A stretch of DNA of 9,425 bases from Desulfatitalea sp. Its GTDB lineage: Bacteria > Desulfobacterota > Desulfobacteria > Desulfobacterales > Desulfosarcinaceae. The translations under genes were made by a program, and so were the position numbers. Positions 5,186-9,425 of the stretch are shown piece after piece; position 1 is the first letter of the stretch, and every line of letters begins with the position of its first letter. The stretch spans positions 1 to 9,425 of the forward strand of contig JAGTVD010000570.1 in NCBI GenBank assembly GCA_018224505.1. Direction: 5' to 3'. The notes beneath the pieces were generated by a model. The model had not been told where the DNA came from and did no database searches. It saw only the letters and a program-made list of their open reading frames with translations.

Positions 5186-7696
5186 TCAAACCTCGGCGGG
5201 CGTTTCCCCGTTATCTTGTGCGTTATCTTCCCCGTTGTCTTCCCCGATGTCCAGGTCGTCCTCTTTTTCGGCGAGACTGGCGGCACTGACCACCCGTTCA
5301 CCGGGCTCCATACCGATCAAGCGAACCCCCTGGGTGTTGCGACTGATCACAGAGATGGTTCCGACCGGCATGCGGATGATTTTACCGCGATCCGAAACCA
5401 GCATGACGTCGTCATCATCCTGGACGCCCATGATGCAGACCACCGCGCCATTGCGCTCGCTGGTTTTGATGGTGATCACCCCCATCCCGCCCCTTTTATG
5501 AACAGGGTATTCATCGATGGAGGTCCGCTTGCCATAACCATTTTCCGTCAACGCCAGCAGGGTCTGCCCGAAACGAACCACTTCCATGCCCACAATGCGG
5601 TCACCGGATGCCAGTCGCATGCCGCGAACCCCACGAGAAATACGGCTGCTCGAGCGGATGTCCGATTCGTGGAAACGGATCGACTTGCCCATGGCAGAGC
5701 CCAAAAACACGTTCTGGGTCCCGTCAGTGATGCGCACAGCGATCAGCTCATCCCCTGGCGCCAGTCCCAGGGCGATGATCCCGCCGGCCCGGGGACGGGA
5801 AAAGGCCATCATGTCCGTCTTTTTCACGGTACCGGCCTTGGTTCCCATGAGCACGTAGTGCCCTGGTGCGAAGGCGGGTACGGCCAATACCGTGGTCATG
5901 TGCTCACCCTCCTCGAAGTTGAGCAGGTTGACGATGGCCTTGCCACGGCTGGTCCGCCCGGCCTCGGGGATATCGTACACCTTGCACCAGTAGACCTTGC
6001 CCCGATTGGTAAAAAAGAGAAAGGTGTGATGCGTGGAGGCGATAAACATATGGGAGACGAAATCGGCTTCTTTCATCCCCATGCCGGTCTTGCCTTTGCC
6101 GCCTCTGTGTTGGGATTGGTAAAGGGTGATGGGGTTGCGTTTGATGTACCCGGAATTGGATATGGTCACCACCATATCTTCTTCAGCGATCATATCCTCC
6201 ATGGTCAGTTCCCGTGTGGTGGAGACGATTTCCGAGCGGCGTGCATCCCCGAACTGTTCCTTGAGTTCGGTCAGCTCCTCTTTGATCAGTTCGAGCACTT
6301 TCTGCTCGCTGCCCAGAATTCCCTTGAAGTACTCGATATCCTTGAGTACCGCATGGTACTCCTCCACGATCTTGTCGCGCTCCAGACCGGTCAGCCGCTG
6401 CAACCGCATGTCCAAAATGGCCTGGGCCTGGATGGAAGAAAGGCGGAAGGCCGTCATCAATCGATCCTTGGCCTCGGGAGGCGTCTTGGATTGCCGGATC
6501 ATTTGCACTACGGCGTCCAGGTTATCCAAGGCGACCTTCAGGCCTTCCAGGATGTGGGCCCGCTCTTCGGCTTTTTTCAGATCGTAGCGCGTGCGCCGGA
6601 CAATGACCTCTTTGCGGTGGTCCACAAAGTGATGCAGCACCTGCTTGAGGGTCAGTACCTGGGGGCGTTGGCGAACAACGGCCAGGAAGATGATGCCAAA
6701 GCTGTTCTCCATCTGGGTGTGTTTGAACAACTGGTTGATCACCACACCGGCCACACCCCCCTTTTTGAGCCCCATGGCAATGCGCATGCCACGTCGATCC
6801 GATTCATCCCGCACATAACTGATGCCGTCGATGTGCTTTTCCTTCATCAGTTCGGCAATCTTCTCGATCAACCTGGCCTTGTTGACCTGGTAGGGAATCT
6901 CGTGCACCGCGATGGTTTCCCGTCCAGCACGGTCCACCTCGACTTCCAGGCGCGCCCGGATGCGAATAATACCGCGACCGGTGCGATAAGCCTCCTTGAT
7001 GCCCGATGTGCCGTAAATGAGACCACCGGTGGGAAAATCGGGACCCGGCAGGTATTGCATCAGGCCATCGCAGGAAATTTCCGGGTCCTCGATCAAGGCG
7101 ATTGTGGCGTCCACCACCTCGGAGAGGTTGTGCGGGGGTACGTTGGTGGCCATTCCCACGGCAATGCCCGAAGACCCATTGACCATCAATGTGGGCACCT
7201 TGGACGGCAGCACGGCGGGTTCGGTCATGGACTCATCGTAGTTGGCAACGAAATCGACCGTCTCCTTGTCCAGATCTTCCAGCAGCTGCTGGGCCAGACG
7301 TGTCATGCGCACTTCCGTGTAACGCATGGCAGCGGCCGGATCACCGTCCACGGAACCAAAGTTGCCCTGCCCGTCCACAAGGGTGTAGCGCATGGCAAAA
7401 TTCTGGGCCATGCGGACAATGGTATCGTAAACCGCGGAATCGCCGTGGGGGTGATATTTACCGATTACATCACCGACGATGCGCGCCGACTTCTTATATG
7501 GTTTGTTGAAATCGTTTTTCAGTTCGCGCATGGCGAACAGCACGCGGCGGTGTACCGGCTTGAGCCCGTCGCGCACATCGGGCAGGGCCCGTCCGATAAT
7601 CACACTCATGGCATAATCGAGGTAGGATTTCTTCATCTCCTTCTCGATGCTCACCATGGGCTGGGTGTCATTTGGGATCATTGCGTCACTTTCCAT
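5186..7696 (-). CDS. gyrA: DNA gyrase subunit A
   Basis: The DNA-cleaving and rejoining subunit of type IIA topoisomerase, which introduces negative supercoils with GyrB. 836 residues. N-terminal breakage-reunion domain: SYLDYAMSVI (24-33), ALPDVRDGLKPVHRR (37-51), HPHGDSAVYD (82-91) and the catalytic tyrosine Tyr126 in AAAMRYTE. The quinolone positions equivalent to E. coli Ser83 and Asp87 are Ser87 and Asp91, i.e. wild-type-like. The C-terminal beta-pinwheel begins after about residue 495 and carries the GyrA-box QHRGGKG (529-535), which supports gyrase rather than ParC. Repeating blade motifs follow, then an acidic Asp/Glu/Asn tail (about 811-831). ATG 7696 is chosen over an upstream TTG (7711) because GGAG lies five bases before it. 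No gyrB is adjacent. The upstream AI-2E-family gene ends 24 bases away and gpsA starts 5 bases beyond the stop. Confidence 0.98.
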   Translation of the reverse strand: MESDAMIPNDTQPMVSIEKEMKKSYLDYAMSVIIGRALPDVRDGLKPVHRRVLFAMRELKNDFNKPYKKSARIVGDVIGKYHPHGDSAVYDTIVRMAQNFAMRYTLVDGQGNFGSVDGDPAAAMRYTEVRMTRLAQQLLEDLDKETVDFVANYDESMTEPAVLPSKVPTLMVNGSSGIAVGMATNVPPHNLSEVVDATIALIEDPEISCDGLMQYLPGPDFPTGGLIYGTSGIKEAYRTGRGIIRIRARLEVEVDRAGRETIAVHEIPYQVNKARLIEKIAELMKEKHIDGISYVRDESDRRGMRIAMGLKKGGVAGVVINQLFKHTQMENSFGIIFLAVVRQRPQVLTLKQVLHHFVDHRKEVIVRRTRYDLKKAEERAHILEGLKVALDNLDAVVQMIRQSKTPPEAKDRLMTAFRLSSIQAQAILDMRLQRLTGLERDKIVEEYHAVLKDIEYFKGILGSEQKVLELIKEELTELKEQFGDARRSEIVSTTRELTMEDMIAEEDMVVTISNSGYIKRNPITLYQSQHRGGKGKTGMGMKEADFVSHMFIASTHHTFLFFTNRGKVYWCKVYDIPEAGRTSRGKAIVNLLNFEEGEHMTTVLAVPAFAPGHYVLMGTKAGTVKKTDMMAFSRPRAGGIIALGLAPGDELIAVRITDGTQNVFLGSAMGKSIRFHESDIRSSSRISRGVRGMRLASGDRIVGMEVVRFGQTLLALTENGYGKRTSIDEYPVHKRGGMGVITIKTSERNGAVVCIMGVQDDDDVMLVSDRGKIIRMPVGTISVISRNTQGVRLIGMEPGERVVSAASLAEKEDDLDIGEDNGEDNAQDNGETPAEV
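5210..5245. repeat. Three imperfect 12-bp tandem units encoding the GyrA acidic tail
   Basis: On the plus strand the units are gttatcttgtgc, gttatcttcccc and gttgtcttcccc. They encode the repeating GEDN/AQDN tetrapeptides near the GyrA C-terminus. The unit is four codons long, so copy-number change would lengthen or shorten the acidic tail without a frameshift. Divergence between units is low, consistent with recent duplication. Confidence 0.7.
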
Positions 7697-7701
7697 CCGA
7701 G

Positions 7702-7705
7702 CTCC
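7702..7705 (-). promoter_or_regulatory. Ribosome-binding site deciding the gyrA start
   Basis: GGAG on the minus strand, five bases before ATG 7696. It lies inside the extension that a TTG start at 7711 would encode, which argues for the shorter protein. Confidence 0.6.
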
Positions 7706-7720
7706 ATCCAAAAAGGGCCA

Positions 7721-8803
7721 TTACTTGCCGGGCTCCACCAAACGCTGGTATTTGTCCCGGTAGATTTCAGCCATGGTTAAAAAGGCGGTGACGACCAGCG
7801 GTCCGTAGATAATGCCCAGGATACCGAACAGCTTCAGTCCACCGATAATCGAAAAAAATACCAGCAGTGCATGCATTTTCACCCGATGCCCCACCAGTTT
7901 GGGCTTAAAATAATAATCGATTCCACCCGACAGAAAGGCGTAGACGGCCAGGCAGATTACTCCCATGAGGACCTGGCCTTTGATGAACAGGTAAATCGCC
8001 GTCGGAATGAACACCGCACCGATACCCACAATGGGGATGAATGCCAGCAGGGTCATGATAACCCCCCACAGGAAGGCACGTGGAAAACCGAACGCCCAAA
8101 AAAGCAGTCCGCCACATATCCCCTGAATCAAACCGCTCAGCCCGTTGCCAATCAAAATGGCCCAGGACATCTCCTTGAATTTTTCAATCAGCATGCGATC
8201 CTGCTCCGGGGGCAGCGGCGACAGGTCGATGATGAAATTGATCAGCCGCTCGCCGTCCATCAACATAAAATAGACCACCAGCAGCATAAGGAAAAAATAG
8301 ATCACAAAAGCCAAGGTGTTCGAGGCAATGGCTCGGGCCTGTTCATACAGGAAGAACCCCACGAAGCGTCCGATTTCAGACAACGTGCTTTTGATCTCGT
8401 CGCCGGTCAGGGCATAGTTGAAATTAGCCAGGATGGCATTGGCCCTGTCCAGAATTCGGGTATCTTGCATCAGTGCGTTGATCTGCTCGTTGATGGCAGC
8501 GCCACGGGCCATTTCATACAGGCCCAGGGCCTGCTGGGCCAGGCTGCCGACAAAAAAAACGATGGGCACCAGCAACAGCACCAGAATCAGGAAACAGATC
8601 ACGATGGCGGCCAGGAAAGGCGGTATATTCAAAAGCCCTTGCAGCCAACGATGGGCGGGGTAGCAGATCCCACTGATCAGGGCACCCAACAACAGCACGG
8701 ATAAAAACGGCCACAGGAGCCATCCGAGCAACAGGAAGGAACCAATGAAGCAGACGAGAAAAAACCATAGTATGGCGTTCTGGGTATTCACATCAAGCCA
8801 CAT
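7721..8803 (-). CDS. AI-2E/PerM-family multi-pass inner-membrane transporter
   Basis: 360 residues, highly hydrophobic. Probable membrane segments: 10-30, 31-47, 62-88, 160-181, 217-240, 246-274, 278-294 and 310-345. The soluble loop between the third and fourth (about 90-155) is characteristic of the AI-2E transporter family (PF01594). Family-like motifs are YFMLMDGERL (178-187), AFIPIVGIGAVFIPTAIY (254-271), DYYFKPKLVGHRVKMHAL (296-313) and GGLKLFGILGIIYGPLV (321-337). Family knowledge: members include TqsA (autoinducer-2 export), Na+(Li+)/H+ antiporters and the uncharacterised PerM; the substrate cannot be told from sequence. ATG 8803 is the first plausible start, though its ribosome site is weak (GGGA almost touching the ATG). 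It is the first gene upstream of gyrA in the series and may carry the operon promoter in its 5' spacer. Confidence 0.92.
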   Translation of the reverse strand: MWLDVNTQNAILWFFLVCFIGSFLLLGWLLWPFLSVLLLGALISGICYPAHRWLQGLLNIPPFLAAIVICFLILVLLLVPIVFFVGSLAQQALGLYEMARGAAINEQINALMQDTRILDRANAILANFNYALTGDEIKSTLSEIGRFVGFFLYEQARAIASNTLAFVIYFFLMLLVVYFMLMDGERLINFIIDLSPLPPEQDRMLIEKFKEMSWAILIGNGLSGLIQGICGGLLFWAFGFPRAFLWGVIMTLLAFIPIVGIGAVFIPTAIYLFIKGQVLMGVICLAVYAFLSGGIDYYFKPKLVGHRVKMHALLVFFSIIGGLKLFGILGIIYGPLVVTAFLTMAEIYRDKYQRLVEPGK

Positions 8804-8940
8804 ATCCCGGGGCGTTTACGCTGGCGGACAGGTCAGAGCCACCCCATGGCGGACGCTCGCATGGACCACGCCCTGCAACGGGCGAACACCATTAAGCCCA
8901 CGCCGCTTACGCCCGGCACATTCTCGCCGGATCGTATTGG

Positions 8941-8969
8941 ATTTTAGGCCATCTTGTGGCGAATGCGAA
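8941..8969 (-). promoter_or_regulatory. Candidate sigma-70-type promoter for the AI-2E-gyrA-gpsA-pgk series
   Basis: On the minus strand, TTCGCA (8964-8969; 4 of 6 to TTGACA) and TAAAAT (8941-8946; 5 of 6 to TATAAT) are separated by 17 bases. It lies about 140 bases upstream of the AI-2E-family start and downstream of the hairpin after the 51-aa gene. This is a pattern match only, with no experimental support. Confidence 0.35.
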
Positions 8970-8976
8970 ATTCCGC

Positions 8977-9003
8977 ACCGCCGAAGGGGGAATGTCCGGC
9001 GGT
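8977..9003 (-). terminator. Possible hairpin after the 51-aa gene
   Basis: ACCGCCG (8977-8983) and CGGCGGT (8997-9003) are perfect GC-rich 7-bp arms around a 13-base loop, starting 15 bases downstream of the 51-aa stop on the minus strand. No U-tract follows, so it may be a Rho-type or processing stem rather than an intrinsic terminator. Confidence 0.35.
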
Positions 9004-9018
9004 CAAAATAGGCGGCAC

Positions 9019-9174
9019 TTAACGGCTGATCAACGCACCGGCGGTGATTAAAAGAAGTACCTCGTAAATCCACATGGCGGTCATGCTGTCGGTTGCCCCA
9101 TAAATGATACCACCGCCGACAATGGCCGGCACGCCGCAGAAAATCAATATTGCCAATCGCCTGCTGATATCCAT
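9019..9174 (-). CDS. Small two-helix membrane protein, 51 aa, unknown function
   Basis: Start ATG 9174-9172 is preceded by AGGAA (9181-9185) with a six-base spacer; it ends with TAA at 9021-9019. It begins with a charged DISRR, followed by a hydrophobic helix with a small-residue core (residues 7-26, containing PAIVGGGIIYG). A short polar loop (ATDSMTA) leads to a second hydrophobic helix (34-49, MWIYEVLLLITAGALI) ending in SR. The good ribosome site, the two well-formed helices and the lack of any better frame make it a likely gene. The Gly-rich first helix suggests helix packing or oligomerisation. I do not recognise a named family. It reads in the same direction as the AI-2E-family gene but is separated from it by 215 bases and a hairpin, so it may be its own unit. 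Confidence 0.65.
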   Translation of the reverse strand: MDISRRLAILIFCGVPAIVGGGIIYGATDSMTAMWIYEVLLLITAGALISR

Positions 9175-9253
9175 CGCAAGTTCCTGTATTCTGTCTGTAT
9201 AAGGCCTATTCGCCCCACAAGAAAAACACCGGCATCCTACCCCATCGGCATGG

Positions 9254-9284
9254 CCGGTATAAACCCCGGATCTTTCGATACCGG
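9254..9284. repeat. 7-bp inverted repeat upstream of the 51-aa gene
   Basis: CCGGTAT (9254-9260) and ATACCGG (9278-9284) are perfect inverted copies separated by 17 bases, giving a centre spacing of 24 bases. They lie about 80 bases upstream of the 51-aa start, where an operator or leader hairpin would be expected. The rest of 9175-9425 holds no convincing gene. Confidence 0.35.
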
Positions 9285-9315
9285 AAGCGCCCCACTCCGA
9301 TCAACGATGTAGCCG

Positions 9316-9344
9316 TATGTATCAATAACTGTCTTAAATGTAAA
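9316..9344 (-). promoter_or_regulatory. Weak promoter candidate upstream of the 51-aa gene
   Basis: On the minus strand, TTTACA (9339-9344; 5 of 6 to TTGACA) lies 17 bases before TACATA (9316-9321; only 3 of 6 to TATAAT), in a locally AT-rich stretch. The -35 match is good and the -10 poor; low confidence. Confidence 0.25.
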
Positions 9345-9425
9345 GTGAAAAAGCGGTTGCTACCAAGACAATCGCATGCAGCCATCTCAATAGACGCTTC
9401 GGGTCGGATGGTGAACCGCTGGTAC

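Larger units (their letters stand above)
8804..9018. other. 215-base spacer upstream of the AI-2E-family gene, no gene seen
   Basis: The open frames here on either strand are Arg/Cys/His/Pro-rich, lack ribosome-binding sites and resemble no protein. The spacer holds a hairpin just after the 51-aa gene and a candidate promoter, both listed separately. A leader of about 130 bases would precede the AI-2E-family start. Confidence 0.5.

Noticed and set aside
5033..7780. A 915-codon open frame on the plus strand opposite gyrA
   Set aside because: It runs in the exact antisense register of gyrA, so it stays open only because gyrA avoids TTA, CTA and TCA codons. The product is His/Asp/Gly-rich (the complement of common Met/Val/Ile/Ala codons), has no ribosome-binding site and resembles nothing.
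8816..9073. An 85-codon minus-strand frame in the spacer before the AI-2E-family gene
   Set aside because: Arg/Cys/His-rich with no ribosome-binding site, and it overlaps the better supported 51-aa gene in another frame.
9334..9423. A minus-strand frame open from the right edge ending in a hydrophobic stretch (RWLHAIVLVATAFSLYI)
   Set aside because: Only 29 codons are visible. It could be the end of a membrane protein outside the window, but that cannot be supported without more sequence; a second minus-strand frame is also open here, so openness is not informative.
9409..9425. ATG near the right edge that could start a plus-strand gene
   Set aside because: Only six codons are visible and there is no convincing ribosome-binding site.

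Overview
The window looks like a chromosomal segment of a moderately GC-rich Desulfobacterota (deltaproteobacterial) sulfate-reducer-type bacterium. That placement is an inference from protein character and gene content: a CbiR-type cobamide enzyme, a standalone PilZ protein, and a gyrA-gpsA-small Cys protein-pgk cluster. No rRNA, tRNA, CRISPR array, transposase or phage gene is visible, and apart from unrecognised small proteins the content is core metabolism.

Layout from left to right. Positions 2-373 (+) hold the 3' end of a TIM-barrel enzyme resembling the cobamide-remodelling phosphodiesterase CbiR. It converges on a small single-pass membrane protein at 484-735 (-). A 386-base gene-free divergent region (736-1121) with two inverted repeats leads into a 112-residue PilZ-domain protein at 1122-1460 (+). 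This converges, across a small hairpin, on the end of a long minus-strand gene series.

The minus-strand series reads right to left. It starts with a 51-residue two-helix membrane protein (9019-9174), followed by a 215-base spacer with a candidate promoter. Then come an AI-2E/PerM-family membrane protein (7721-8803), gyrA (5186-7696), gpsA (4152-5180), a 97-residue Cys-containing small protein (3815-4108), pgk (2632-3834) and an unrecognised 355-residue protein (1482-2549). The spacings AI-2E/gyrA 24, gyrA/gpsA 5, gpsA/orf97 43, orf97/pgk overlapping by 20 and pgk/orf355 82 bases suggest one transcription unit. It would combine DNA supercoiling (GyrA), phospholipid backbone supply (GpsA) and glycolysis/gluconeogenesis (Pgk).

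The features most worth a second look are three. The first is the Cys-patterned 97-residue protein, whose 3' end carries the pgk ribosome-binding site. The second is the possible stop/start relay between gpsA and that gene. The third is the unrecognised 355-residue protein at the end of the operon. I found no clear sign of a new defence, mobile or RNA-guided system.
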